From Ophiosphaerella korrae (lineage: Eukaryota; Ascomycota; Dothideomycetes; Pleosporales; Phaeosphaeriaceae), in contig JALNQF010000005.1 of NCBI GenBank assembly GCA_028456385.1, positions 248,001-312,000 of the forward strand: a DNA stretch of 64,000 nucleotides, in the 5' to 3' direction. Shown here piece after piece: positions 1 through 10,065 of the stretch; position 1 is the stretch's first letter, and every line of letters starts with the position of its first letter. The notes below the pieces were generated by a model. That model searched no databases and had not been told where the DNA came from. It saw nothing but the letters and a program-made list of their open reading frames with translations. Position numbers and translations under genes: made by a program.

Positions 1-860
1 TCGCGTCCTCTTTCTAATTCTTCGCTACGCTGCTGCAGCAATAAACGCCTATCCGAAACTTGAGTGATATCTTCAAAGAGTCGCTCCATCTGCAACTGTT
101 TGCCAATTTTATCTATGCCGTTGAGCACCGTCAGCTCTTGTTCGTTGCTGAGACCTAAAAGCACGCGCCGTATTGAGACTTCCTGAAAGTATAGGTATTG
201 CAATGCTACACCAAGCGACTCTACCGGTATGGTATCTGGAAGTTTCCATGTTGTTGTCGATGGCGTTGCTGCTAGCTTCTGCGCAAAGTATGGGGATCGT
301 GCGGCTAACAAAAACTTGTGTAGGTTGAAGGTCCGGCTGTATGTGGTGATGGTGATATCGGTAGTCTTGGGTGAGAGTCGAGTCAAGAGGGAGGTGATGT
401 GAGCAGCAAGGGGCTGAAGTGGGTTGGTTGATTTTGCGTAGTCGTAGGATAGGAGCAGGTTTCGTATTCGGTCGTTGAGGGCGTTGTAGAGACACCGTTC
501 GCCTTGAAAAGTGTCTCGCTCGCACAATGCGCCGTTCTCGAGGAGAAGCCTAATGACTTCGTAGTGTCCGCAAAGACTAGCCTTTATGCACAACGGTCAG
601 CATCTCCACGCTTTACGGAGAGGAGAAAGACATACTAGAATGAGAGGGGTGTAGTCAAACTTGTCTCGTGCGTTGATATTGATGCCCTCTGAAATCTTCT
701 CTTGGCACACCTTGAGGTCTCCTCGACGACAAGCTTCGCAAAACGCCCTGAACTGTTCTGAGAGGTCCAATGGGTTTTCCTCTTTTAGATGGCCTGCGGA
801 GATGGCCTGCGCTTCCAAAGCCAGAGCGGCTTCGATTTCGTGCTTCTTCTTGACATCCAT
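1..860 (-). CDS. Ankyrin-repeat and BTB/POZ domain protein (3' end outside window)
   Basis: Two exons read leftward: 860-636 and 581-1, open at the window edge; the intron 582-635 has a GTATGT donor and AAAG acceptor. The start chosen is the ATG at 860; the frame is open a little further upstream but only with non-ATG codons. The first exon holds an ankyrin-type stretch (GININARDKFDYTPLILASLCGHYEVIRLLLENGA read in two parts across the intron). The second exon continues into a BTB-like segment (ITITTYSRTFNLHKFLLAARSPYF), the usual entry motif of a BTB fold. Family members are adaptors, often for cullin-3 ubiquitin ligases; that role is inferred, not visible. It is divergent from the NIMA kinase with 295 bp between the two start codons. 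The missing C-terminus prevents a finer call. Confidence 0.85.
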
Positions 861-1155
861 AATGACTGCATGCAGACAATTCACGGTTGGTATTCATGAC
901 GGTGGCCGCGACAATCGGAGTTTAGCAACCGATAACGCAGACCCTGGGCTTGGCACGCATGCTTCAGGGCCTCTTGGTGGTTGCTGGACCAACGCGGGCC
1001 GGAAAACAAGCACGCAAACATGGCGGAGGGCGCTCGGCCTTCTATCCCGCCCACCCAAACTCAACCATCGCATTGCACACCCACTAACATAGCAGCATCT
1101 CTCACCTAAGCATACCTTTATTGTATGTTTCCTGCACAATAATAATACCTTCAAC
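861..1155. promoter_or_regulatory. Divergent promoter region between ankyrin-BTB gene and nimA
   Basis: This 295 bp holds the upstream regions of two genes transcribed away from each other. No TATA box or specific operator could be named with confidence. Both genes' regulatory sequence must lie here or inside neighbouring genes. Confidence 0.5.
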
Positions 1156-3538
1156 ATGCCTGAGGACGAAAAGTACGACGTCCTGGAGAAGATTGGTACG
1201 TACTGCACCGTGCAGCTGGCGCATCTTGGTTCCTATACTGACAGCGTATATGCAGGCCATGGCTCCTTTGGAATCATCCGTAAGGTCAAGCGCAAGTCAG
1301 ATGGCTATGTATGTCTGCATCTGCAAGCTGCACGTGGTGTTTGCTGATCGCCGCCCAGATTCTCTGCCGCAAGGAAATCAGCTACCAGAAGATGTCTCCG
1401 AAGGAACGCGAACAACTGCAATCCGAACTCTCTATCCTCAAAGAACTTCGGCATCCTAACATCGTAGCCTACTTCGAGCGTGACCACATCAAGCAGTCGC
1501 AAGACCTTCACCTGTACATGGAGTATTGTGGAAACGGCGATCTAGGGCGTGTCATTCGTGACCTCAAGAACAAGAACCAAATGTGCGAAGAGGAGTTTGT
1601 GTGGAGCATCTTCAGCCAGATTGTTAGCGCTTTGTACCGTTGTCACTTTGGCGAAGATCCGCCAGCCGCAGGTCGCAATGTCATGGGGCTGGGTGCCAAT
1701 GCGAAGCCAGTGCGTGATCATCGGAGACCCATGATCCTGCACAGAGATCTGAAGCCCGAAAACAGTGCGTACCCTCGAATATTCCTCATGCTTTGATAAT
1801 ATTGACACAAACAGTCTTCCTTGGCGACGACAACTCGGTCAAGCTGGGTGACTTCGGGTTGTCTAAGATCCTACAATCGCACGACTTCGCATCTACATAC
1901 GTCGGAACCCCATTTTACATGTCTCCCGAGATATGCAAAGCAGAACAGTACGGCCCCCACTCGGACATCTGGGCCCTTGGATGCATAATATACGAGATGT
2001 GTGCAAAGACACCGCCGTTCAACGCAAAGACACACTTTGATCTGATCCAAAAAATCAAGTCTGGTCGTTATCCCGACATACCTTCTTGTTACTCAGCGGA
2101 GCTACGAAAGGTCATTGCAAGCTGTCTGCAAACGGTCCCAGACCACCGACCAGACACTGCTGCACTGTTGAACCTCCCGATTGTGAAGCTGATGCGCAAG
2201 GAGCAGGAGGTCGTTCAGCTTGCACAGGACCTTCGACAGCAGAAATCACTTGCCGCACAACGCGAGAAAGAAGCGACCGAAGCCATTACACGTATACGAA
2301 AGGAGTTGGAAGATCAATTGAGACGTGAATGGGAAGTGAAGGCGCAACTGGAGATTGAGCGTCAGGTGAAGTTGCAGACTGAACAACGTATCCAAAGGGA
2401 ACTTGCCATCCTTCATGCGCGATTTGAAGATGAGGTTAATACCCGGGTGGAGAAGGCGATAAAAAAGCATCCAGCCCGTTTGAGCACATCCCCCAAGCTT
2501 GCCCCTCGTTCAAATACACCATTAATGCCAGCAACGGAGCAAGGTGTTCTGTTCCCCACGGACACAGAGCCTACAATGATGAGCGCCTCTACCAGCACGC
2601 TCGGTACCAACTCCGATTTCACTGCTGGCACTGACATGTCCTCTCTGTCTCTTGACGATTCCGTCGAAGATACCATCACAGCCACAAAGCCAGCCAAAAC
2701 AACTAAGGGGACCAGACGTCCTCGCGCTTCTCTAGCCCGCGCCCAAACAATGTTCTCTCAGCCTGTTGCCGCCCCAGTACCTGCTTCACCAATGGATATA
2801 CAAATGGCCGAACCATCTCCAGCACCAGCCTCTCTTGCCGGTCTCTCTCTTTCTCCTCGCCGACAAACCAAACCGCGACAGAACATATTTGCCGCAGCCA
2901 AAGAAAACGCGAAGAAGTGGGAAGCAGAGGCTCCACCGTCACCAACTGAGGCAGAGTGGAATGGAGACTTGGACGACGATGATGATGATCTCCCCGTCCT
3001 TCCATCACCAACGCGCGCCCGAAGTGCTTCAGGAAGCCGAGCAGTCTTGGACGATCCATTCAAGGTCCTAGCCAACGCTCAGCGTCCCCTCATTAAGCCC
3101 AACCAGCGTCTAGGCAGTGCGCCAACGCTATCCAAGCCCCGCCCAGCATCAGCAGTACCCATTGTCGCTACATCGCCAACCCGACCAAAGTCACGATCAG
3201 CCGAGACACTATCTACGTCGCCGCGCAAGACGGGCCTACCGTCTAAATCCGCGCCCCAGGGAGGTTTGCCGAGTAAGCGAGGCAATGAGGCGATCCGCAT
3301 CCAGGCCATGCGTAACAACGGTGGCATCCAAGGCCGCACCCTCGTCGAGCTCCAACAAGCACGAGGCATTCCCATCCAAGCTATGAGCGAAGATGAAGGA
3401 AAGAAGGGCTTCGGGTTCGGTCGAAGGTCACCCATCAAAGGCCGCAGCGCAGGTGCCCCTCCACCAGCCGTCTGGGATCCCAACACAGACGACATGCCCT
3501 CTCCGTTTATTGTACGAAGCAAGCGCATGATCCGATGA
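1156..3538 (+). CDS. nimA: NIMA-family mitotic serine/threonine protein kinase
   Basis: Four exons: 1156-1195, 1256-1308, 1359-1764, 1815-3538; 740 aa. The first three exons rebuild a full kinase start: MPEDEKYDVLEKIG joins GHGSFGIIRKV (glycine loop), then the lysine motif CRKEI. HRDLKPEN lies near residue 158, DFGLSK near 179, GTPFYMSPE follows. As in other fungal NimA kinases, there is an insert (residues about 130-155) just before the HRD motif. A charged coiled coil follows the kinase domain (about 290-375). The rest is a disordered Ser/Pro-rich tail with many SP/TP sites, as in A. nidulans NimA, where the tail controls turnover. NimA-type kinases drive mitotic entry and act in nucleus and cytoplasm. 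The domain order and close match to the family make the call firm; substrate and regulation are from family knowledge. Confidence 0.95.
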
Positions 3539-4209
3539 ACCCATCCCACCCCAAACCACCCGGGATAACATAATTACGAACAAAAACAAGACACGATCAG
3601 GCTGCGTGACGGAGCGTACTGCTTGGATACGATACGTGTTGACGACCAGCCAGACTCGCTGCAATGTGCCATTGGATACATGACGAAGCACGAAGCAGGT
3701 CGGTCTAGGGTTGAGGCGTTGTCGATTGAGCATTGTTGGGCATTGGCAAGGCGTTTTATATTTTTTTTGTTAAAACGGAATATTGTATATTGTACGGTTT
3801 GATCTCTAGTTGCGGGTATTTGGTGGGGGTTCTGCGACTTGGGTGGTGCATCACTACGTGGAGTAGGGCAATACATTTTCTGATTTATATTTGTGTCTTC
3901 TTGTTTGCAATGTTGTTGATGACAACTTTGGTGGCTAGCTTTTACATTTAATCGACACGAATAGGCCTATTCGGGGCCGCACTATGTCCGGGGGGGGGGG
4001 GGGGGGGTTTGTATTGATGACGCTAGGAATGGAAGAACAAGAACAACAGGTCCCCACTGATAGCGAGCTACTATTTGAGGTACCTGGGATCTGATCTCGA
4101 ACCTATCGTCCGTAATTTCTCCTGTTAGATCTAGTAGCTATACCTACGATGGTCTAGTATGGAAATTGATCTACCTAGGTAAGTCAAGAATCTAGCAAGA
4201 TACAGTCAT
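3539..4209. other. Gene-free stretch downstream of nimA
   Basis: Contains the nimA 3' region and the 18-G run. A 72-codon hydrophobic frame at 3733-3951 lacks recognisable homology and sits where the 3' UTR is expected. The last 200 bp are rich in CTAG/CTAC words. No gene is supported. Confidence 0.5.
3990..4007 (+). repeat. Homopolymer run of 18 G
   Basis: Eighteen consecutive G residues on the + strand (C on the other). Long G runs are unstable in replication, can form quadruplex structures and are hard to sequence, so the exact length is uncertain. Confidence 0.9.
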
Positions 4210-4275
4210 ATGCCTATTTCAGTGCTAATGCATAGCGACTGGTACATTAGGATTGACATGAGGTATAATGTTCTT

Positions 4276-4296
4276 CCTCCTCCTCCTCCTCCTCCC
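4276..4296 (+). repeat. (CTC)n trinucleotide repeat
   Basis: About seven near-perfect CTC units at the end of the kinase pseudogene. It is a simple-sequence repeat with no visible function. Confidence 0.8.
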
Positions 4297-5230
4297 ACAA
4301 CCACTACCGATGCGCCAAAACCTAATCAATCATCAACCTGCAAAACAAGTCCATCGCCGCAGAGCCAATATCCTTACCCCAAACCCGAAAATCTCGTTAC
4401 AGGTCTGTCCTTGACAATCTCTTGCGCCTGGTCCGATACCTCTTTCAACCCCCTAGACCAAACCTCGCAATCAACTTGCTTCAGCAGGCCTTTATTGACC
4501 GAGCCAAAGTGCGCAAAGTGGCGAGTAAGAATCCCCTGCTCGGGTGTTACACCGCGCCTTGCTAGTTCTGAGTACCAGTTGATCACTAGCGCCAAGAGTG
4601 AAGAGGCACTGGATAAAAACGTTAATTTGGATTCTGGAAGTGAGTGCAGTTTATTTACTACGAGGCCGAAGGAGAAAATATCTGATGCTTTTGTCACGCC
4701 GCGTGCGGTTTGTCCTTCTGGGCTTCGCCACATGACCATTTCCTATCGGGTAAGGCGTGTTGCAAGGCTCTCTATTTTGCGATCTAAATGCGATGTCGAA
4801 ATCGCCAAGAGCAACATCGATGACTGTTTCTTTGCCTTCGTTATCGCGAGTCCAATTAACTAGAATATTATCAGGCTTAATATCTGTTAAGATAGATTTG
4901 TTAGTCGGTGGCTTTTCCGAGATGGTATTTGAGGCTATGGAAAACATACCGATATGGATCCAGTCTTTGCTATGCAGTTCTTGTATGGCCTCTGCGACAC
5001 CTCGTAAGATTTTCCCTCGCTCTGGTATAGAGAAGTCGGGATATTCCTGTATCAGCGTGAGCAAAGTAGTTCTAAAGTAGGGATAGATTAGGATCTTTTG
5101 CTCGTCATTGCAATCGACGTGCATTTGAAGCTTGCGGGACCCAGCAAAAACGTCGGCGAGGTATATGGATAGGCCGTACGTGTGTACTCATGCACGCATT
5201 TGACGACGAAAGACTCATTGCTAGGTCTTG
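4276..5230 (-). pseudogene. Decayed fungal protein-kinase-like gene
   Basis: Read leftward, this stretch carries kinase-like text in several frames. Between about 5230 and 5100: FVVKCVHEY, then a frame change, then DVFAGSRKLQMHVDC. Then the catalytic region HSKDWIHI joins DIKPDNILVNW across a normal intron (4884-4949). DFDIAF (an altered DFG) follows, then TPYPIGN. A one-base frame change at about 4733-4740 leads into MWRSPEGQTARGVTKASDIF. A second frame change at about 4377-4385 leads to GKDIGSAAMDLF. In-frame TAG stops at 4322-4324 and 4304-4306 interrupt the last part (LMID*VLAHR*W). From my memory of the family, the stops replace a Gln and a Trp codon, both C-to-T/G-to-A changes. The gene belongs to a fungal kinase-like family of unknown role. 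It looks dead; sequencing error could explain one shift but not all lesions. Confidence 0.8.
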
Positions 5231-5985
5231 ATGGCATTAGCCAGTAGCGTGCCCAGTAGCGTGCCTGTGTTGTGAGTAGGGTACAATGTTTGCAACGTAC
5301 TCAGCTATTATAATTTTGAACTTAGAGCTCTCACTGAAGCACTTCGCCTAGGGCGTACACGCAACCATATTTGCCCAAAACGGTGGGTGCCATTTCGCTG
5401 CTCGTAGGAGTAGCAAACCATCTAAGGGGTGGGTAGCGGGTAAGATGCTTGAGAAACATTGAAGAATGAACAAGTCTTTTGTACTTTGTGTGCAGAGTTT
5501 CAAGGGCAATTGCTCTGCCTAACCCACAACTTTACCAAATAAGACTGCGACTAACTTAGGTAGCTGCATCTCACGCGGTCAACATCCTAAATTTCTGCTT
5601 GCCCGAGAGCCAAGTATCTTACCAAAGGCGTTTGTGCTTATGTCTCTAGCCATATTTGTACCTATACGCTTGAGTCTATTTGTCATTATGCTTTGAGCTG
5701 CGTTTATGCTTGTGTCCCTAGCTGGTATACTTGCGCTTTTGATTATTGTACTAACACTTTTGACCACAATAGCATCTGTACCATTGACTGTGTTTTTCCA
5801 TAATTTGCCCCTAAAATTGTATCAAGCTGCCTATATGCAAATCAGCGAGCGGGAGCTTCAGATGAGCGTTTCTGCCATACATATAAGGCCATAAGCTACT
5901 TCTATCGTGTCAGCGATGAAGTGCTACCGAGGCGTTCTCAGGCGACGTTCTCTCGATGTAGAAACTAATACAATTAATTGCAAGC
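5231..5985. other. Repeat-scarred gene-free stretch
   Basis: No gene is supported. It holds a degenerate direct repeat (about 5627-5648 and 5702-5723). A 62-codon frame on the minus strand (5579-5767) shows an internal amino-acid repeat (ARDTSINA / ARDISTNA). This may be a decayed mobile element, but I could not name a family. Confidence 0.45.
5627..5723. repeat. Degenerate direct repeat, possible relic of a mobile element
   Basis: The words CGTTTGTGCTTATGTCTCTAGC and, about 75 bp on, CGTTTATGCTTGTGTCCCTAGC differ mainly by transitions. The lines between them are also loosely similar. It sits next to the kinase pseudogene. Confidence 0.5.
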
Positions 5986-6969
5986 TCAACACCCCCTCAA
6001 CACCCCCTCTACCTCCCTCCATCTCTCCACTGCCCTCTCAACCAACTCCTTCATCGCCCCCCTCCCCACAACCCCCCCACCACTCTTCTCCACCCGCCGA
6101 ACAACCACCTCGTCACTCGCATCCACAACAACACAGACACTCTCTCTGCACACCCCTTCCTCAAACGCATCCGGGTCGGCCAGCACACACTCGACCCCAT
6201 CCTCACCTAGCGCCTCAAGAACTGCAAACGACGCCGGAACAGGGAGTCCGTGTAATTTTAACCTCGTCGCCCTCGCCACCTCATCCGAGCACAAAACGCC
6301 CTCATACTCCTCATCATACCACGCAGCGGGAAGCCTCGTGTCGCGCAGCGCAGCCAACATGCCAATCCACGCAGCATCAAACGCACACCCGTCAATACTG
6401 ACGAAGAAAATATCCACATATAGCACCCAATACGCCTTGACCTGCGGCTCCGGCTCCTCAAGCGGGTCCTCGGCATTCATCTTAGGCGTGTACATGATGC
6501 GCAGGTCGTCGGCACAAATGAGCCGTGAGGACAGGGCGAGGGCGCGAATGCGGGTCACGAGCGCCTGGGCATACGGCGAGGGCGCGGTGCCGGGGATGTG
6601 TGAGGGTGTGCTCCCCGTGCTGAGCTCAATGTTTGGAACAAGCAAGCGAAGCGCGTCGACCTCTGCGTCGGCCTCTATGCTGCTTTCGTGCCCGCTGGGG
6701 ATGTCTTGTTCGGCAAGGATTTCGGCGCGCACGCCGCAGACGATGCTTGTATTGCCGAGGCGCACGACGGCGCTGCCATTGGCGTGGGTGAGGCTGCCGG
6801 TGTTGATGCCTGGTTTGCGGAATTGGTGGGGTGCGCGGCCGTTTGCGCGGGTTGGGGCTGCTTTGTTGGCGGCGAGGTGGGCTTGGAGGAAGGGGTGGGG
6901 GGAGACGGCGGCGAAGATTGGGCGCGGGAAGGTTAGGGCTGGGGGTTGCGATTGGGTTGCTGTTGCCAT
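5986..6969 (-). CDS. RRP43: Exosome core subunit Rrp43 (RNase PH-like)
   Basis: A single exon of 327 aa. The N-terminus has the pattern seen in Rrp43/EXOSC8: FPRPIFAAVSPHPFLQAHL, then NTGSLTHANGSAVVRLGNTS (residues about 55-75) and VCGVRAEI. Later come LVPNIELS, the segment VLYVDIFFVSIDGCAFDAAW and DTRLP. These are landmarks of the RNase PH fold in the Rrp43/Rrp42/Rrp45 group. Eukaryotic members form the catalytically inactive six-subunit ring of the nuclear and cytoplasmic RNA exosome, which feeds RNA to Rrp44 and Rrp6. The gene is GC-rich and intronless. An internal Pro-rich segment (STGSTPSHIPGTAPSPY) is a lineage insert. Rrp42 and Rrp45 are alternatives, but the spacing and the PHPFLQ start fit Rrp43 best. 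Confidence 0.88.
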   Translation of the reverse strand: MATATQSQPPALTFPRPIFAAVSPHPFLQAHLAANKAAPTRANGRAPHQFRKPGINTGSLTHANGSAVVRLGNTSIVCGVRAEILAEQDIPSGHESSIEADAEVDALRLLVPNIELSTGSTPSHIPGTAPSPYAQALVTRIRALALSSRLICADDLRIMYTPKMNAEDPLEEPEPQVKAYWVLYVDIFFVSIDGCAFDAAWIGMLAALRDTRLPAAWYDEEYEGVLCSDEVARATRLKLHGLPVPASFAVLEALGEDGVECVLADPDAFEEGVCRESVCVVVDASDEVVVRRVEKSGGGVVGRGAMKELVERAVERWREVEGVLRGC

Positions 6970-7287
6970 GGTGGGCGGTAGCAGGAGAGTGGATTTGGTT
7001 CGAGGGCGGTAGGTTGATTTGGGATTGCTAGTTTAGAAATTTGGAGCTTGAACTTGCGACTATGACGCGCTAAGATTTAAGCTTAAACTTTTACGGGGCA
7101 TATTAGAGAAACGTACGACGAATAGCGACGAATGTGGGACAGGAAAAAAAAAATCTTGCCAGGATGAAGCAATGAATATTAGAAATGGAAGATACCTTCT
7201 CAGTGACCTTCAACCACTACCCAATTAAATATGCCCCTCCAAAGAAACAAATCCCAGTCCCCACCACACTTTTACCATCCATCTCAT
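6970..7287. other. Short intergenic stretch
   Basis: Upstream region of RRP43 and 3' region of the next minus-strand gene. Contains an A-rich run near 7146. Nothing else is recognisable. Confidence 0.5.
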
Positions 7288-8550
7288 CTACGCTGAACTC
7301 TTCGCCACCGGCTGCCATTTGCCCTCCTTCTTAAACTGACCGCCATTCAACGTCGCGGCCGCCATCTGCCCGACCATGTAATCCCTCCCCTTAATCGCCC
7401 ACACCATCTGACTCGGCAATTTATTCCCATTGAACGCCCCAACTCCCTTCTGTGTCCCAATCGGCACAAGCTGCGACTCCTTTGTGGCCGCCGTGTAATG
7501 TCTGTCGCCGCCGGCCGCACCTCCGCTGAGATGCGCGATCAAGTCGGTGCGCAGATTCGTCATGGCAACGGGGATGTGCGAGACCATGTCCAGGCCGCCA
7601 CCGCGCACGGCAGACGCCACGTCGCCGACGACATAGACGCGTGGGCCTGCAGACGCTGTTTCGACGCGGAGCGTTTGAGCATTGCAAGTGACTCTGCCGC
7701 GGGTGTCGAGCCAGTCCTTTGGGAGGAAACCAGTATTAGGGCGAGTGCCCGTTGCGTCGATGTAGATATCTGCCTCGATAGACTCGCCGGTCGATAGCTC
7801 GATCTTCGTTTTCGAGCCGCCTTCCGCGTCGACCTTGGTTGTGGAGACGACTTTGGTGTTATACACGACGTTGCAGCCCACGCGCTTCAGCAGCTTTTGC
7901 GCGCTTTGGCTAATCTCTTCGCGCAGGACGGGGAGCAGCTTTTTATCGCCGCAGATAATTGTGACTTTGGCTTTGGGGTTCTTGGGTGCTGAGGCGAGGA
8001 AGCTTGGTTTACCGTTCAAGATCTCGGCTACTTCGCCCGCTGTCTCAACACCAACGGGGCCACCGCCGCCAATAACGACCGTCTTTGCGGTCTTCAAGCT
8101 TGCTTGGAAATCATCGTAGACCTGCTCGAGCGCGGCAGCGTCTGTGACCTGTGTGAAGAGCGGGCTTGGTGTGCTGAACCCAGTGGCAATGACAAGCGCC
8201 ACATATGGTATCGATTGTTGTTCGCCTTCAACTGTTGTCACCGACACGGTTTGGCCTGCTGGGTCAACATGTGTGGCTGTTCCCTGTACCAGTTTGAATT
8301 TGGGGAATGCGTAGGTAAAGCCCGGCTCAATTGGATAGAACATCTTCTTTGGTGGCATCATCTCTTTGGAGACACAGGCCCTGGGCGCACCATATCGCCA
8401 GAAGAGATCCTTGGACGGATTCACTATCGTCAAGTTGTATGTAACACCATCTTTCTTTGGTAGCTGTGGGATAACATGCTTAAAGCAGAAGTGCGCAGCA
8501 CCGAGGCCAGCGAACGATCCGCCGAGAACGAGAATGGTTTCGGTGCTCAT
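7288..8550 (-). CDS. AIF/FSP1-like FAD-dependent NAD(P)H oxidoreductase
   Basis: A single exon of 420 aa. I took the ATG at 8550 because the FAD-binding strand begins right after it (TILVLGGSFAGLGAAH, a GxGxxG-like Rossmann loop); the longer frame to 8676 has no such support. The second dinucleotide-binding site, VVIGGGGPVGVETAGEV, lies near residues 160-176. The conserved FAD motif DIYIDATGTRPNTGFL is near 280, and VYVVGDVA follows near 330. This is the layout of the AIF/AMID/FSP1 family and of type II NADH dehydrogenases. Family members pass electrons from NAD(P)H to quinones or act in apoptosis-like death. There is no mitochondrial presequence or C-terminal membrane anchor, so a soluble or peripherally bound enzyme is likely. 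The exact substrate is unknown. Confidence 0.88.
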   Translation of the reverse strand: MSTETILVLGGSFAGLGAAHFCFKHVIPQLPKKDGVTYNLTIVNPSKDLFWRYGAPRACVSKEMMPPKKMFYPIEPGFTYAFPKFKLVQGTATHVDPAGQTVSVTTVEGEQQSIPYVALVIATGFSTPSPLFTQVTDAAALEQVYDDFQASLKTAKTVVIGGGGPVGVETAGEVAEILNGKPSFLASAPKNPKAKVTIICGDKKLLPVLREEISQSAQKLLKRVGCNVVYNTKVVSTTKVDAEGGSKTKIELSTGESIEADIYIDATGTRPNTGFLPKDWLDTRGRVTCNAQTLRVETASAGPRVYVVGDVASAVRGGGLDMVSHIPVAMTNLRTDLIAHLSGGAAGGDRHYTAATKESQLVPIGTQKGVGAFNGNKLPSQMVWAIKGRDYMVGQMAAATLNGGQFKKEGKWQPVAKSSA

Positions 8551-9319
8551 GGTGATGTTGTGAGGGGTCAGCTGATGACTCTTGAAAATATTATAATTGC
8601 TGCAACTTCTTTCAAACGAGTTGTCGCAAAAACAAACACTGTATTGAATCCGGTTGTTCCGATTGATGCACTGCAAGGCTGGAAGATTGGAAAGCGCAAG
8701 GGGGTATCAAACGAAAAAGGAAAAAATGTTGACGGGATTAGGTGATAAATAAACTTGTCTCAATGGGCGAGGCGCGTTGCATTTAAAGTTGTGACGCGAC
8801 TCAGTGCTCACGCCTTAGGTCTTCCGGCCGGGGAACCGAGATGTCGAACGATGGATTGCGCTTGAAACATCCGACTTGATCAGACGAGAGGAACCTGTAT
8901 TTATAATCTGTTGCTTAGGGTAGTGCAAAATACAGTCAGGTTTTGTGACAAGAGGTGTGCTTACTGTGCGCGCGCATAAAGTTGTGGTTTGAGCAACCAT
9001 TTTCATAACATGGCTGTATTTCATTTGTGCGGAAGACCGGCACGTGCAGCACCACAATTTACACAGCATAATGTTGGTAATGGCAAAAGTGTATGCTTGG
9101 GTGCATGCTTGGACGTTTTTGATTCCTATCTTCTGGAGCCCCAACGCCAGTCCGGTGTCCCCATGCAAGACCCATCATGGCCGCCCTGTGCAAACAGAAG
9201 ATTCATCGCGCCTAAGCGTAAAGATCCACCACATCAGACTGGCTTTGATTGACCATGATTGCACATGTACCGTGATTGGTTGGGCACATGTTGTCCCTGG
9301 CTACATACTGGGCAGCCTT
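8551..9319. other. Intergenic stretch
   Basis: Upstream of the oxidoreductase gene and downstream of NAC-beta. Short overlapping frames here (for example 8815-9168) show no family features and no codon pattern like the neighbours. No gene is supported. Confidence 0.5.
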
Positions 9320-10065
9320 TTACTCGACCTCGGTCTTGGACTCGAAGTTATCCCCAGCAACTAGTTCTGGAATGTCGTCGTCATCGTCGTCGTCATCATC
9401 CTTCTTGTCACCGTCCTCGCCCTTTTCCTTTTGCATGTTCTGGTAGCTCTCGGCAAGTTTGCGAAGCGACGCAAGCGAGTCTGGGCCGAGCTGGTTGAGG
9501 ATGCCGGGCACGAGCTCTGTGAGCTCCTTATCCTCGCCGTGGCCGTAGATGGCGAAGGTGTTTGATGGTACTGAGGCGTGGACTGCGTATATCAAGTCAG
9601 CAATATCTGCTGATCACCGATAAGGGAACATACCCTTTGGTGCCGAGAAGTGGATGACGTTTCCGTCGCTCTTGAACATGTTGACCTCTTCAATAGCCTG
9701 GATGGGCTGGACATTGAGCTTCTTGAGCGCTGTCTGTAGCTTCTTGTCGTCGGTGCCTGAGCTTTTGTGGACCTTCTTCACCTTCCTGCGTGGGGTGCCT
9801 TTGCCTCTATGCCGTCTAGTTAGCCCAGTTTCAATAAATGTTCCCCGCTCCCACTCCGTTCGCAGTATTCGCAAATTTCATCCATGTGAATGCGGGGTCG
9901 TGGGCGCTGAGGGAGGATTGCTTACCCTATTCACATGTCTGTTAGCCAATTGATCAATTCTAATCGCCAGAAAGAGCCTATTTACGGCGCAAAGAAGGTC
10001 TCCTTCGTGGAAAACGTACCAATGCGCACCGACGCCTGCATGCGCGCCAACTTGGCCTGATCCAT
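9320..10065 (-). CDS. EGD1: Nascent polypeptide-associated complex subunit beta (BTF3/EGD1)
   Basis: Four coding exons read leftward: 10065-10020, the single base 9926, 9806-9634, 9582-9320; 160 aa. Introns are 9927-10019 (93 nt), 9807-9925 (119 nt) and 9583-9633 (51 nt). Exon 1 gives [15 protein letters not shown] plus a first G. The one-base exon and the next exon complete the almost invariant GGKGTPRRK ribosome-binding motif. The NAC domain follows ([53 protein letters not shown]). The tail carries a run of Asp. NAC-beta pairs with NAC-alpha at the ribosome exit tunnel to shield nascent chains and control targeting. Both introns around the one-base exon have CTAAC branch sites. A single-intron reading (acceptor at 9805) is possible but would lose one conserved Gly. 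Confidence 0.95.

Noticed and set aside
109..525. 138-codon minus-strand frame in the ankyrin-BTB second exon
   Set aside because: It lies in another frame of the real exon; the true frame reads through and encodes the BTB-like segment.
3733..3951. 72-codon hydrophobic frame downstream of nimA
   Set aside because: AT-rich 3' region, no relatives or splice signals; chance frames in T-rich DNA look hydrophobic.
4088..4100. tRNA B-box-like word (GGTTCGAGATC on the minus strand)
   Set aside because: No matching A box or cloverleaf could be drawn around it.
7288..8676. Longer start of the AIF-like protein at 8676
   Set aside because: The extra 42 residues have no presequence character, and the Rossmann motif begins right after the ATG at 8550.
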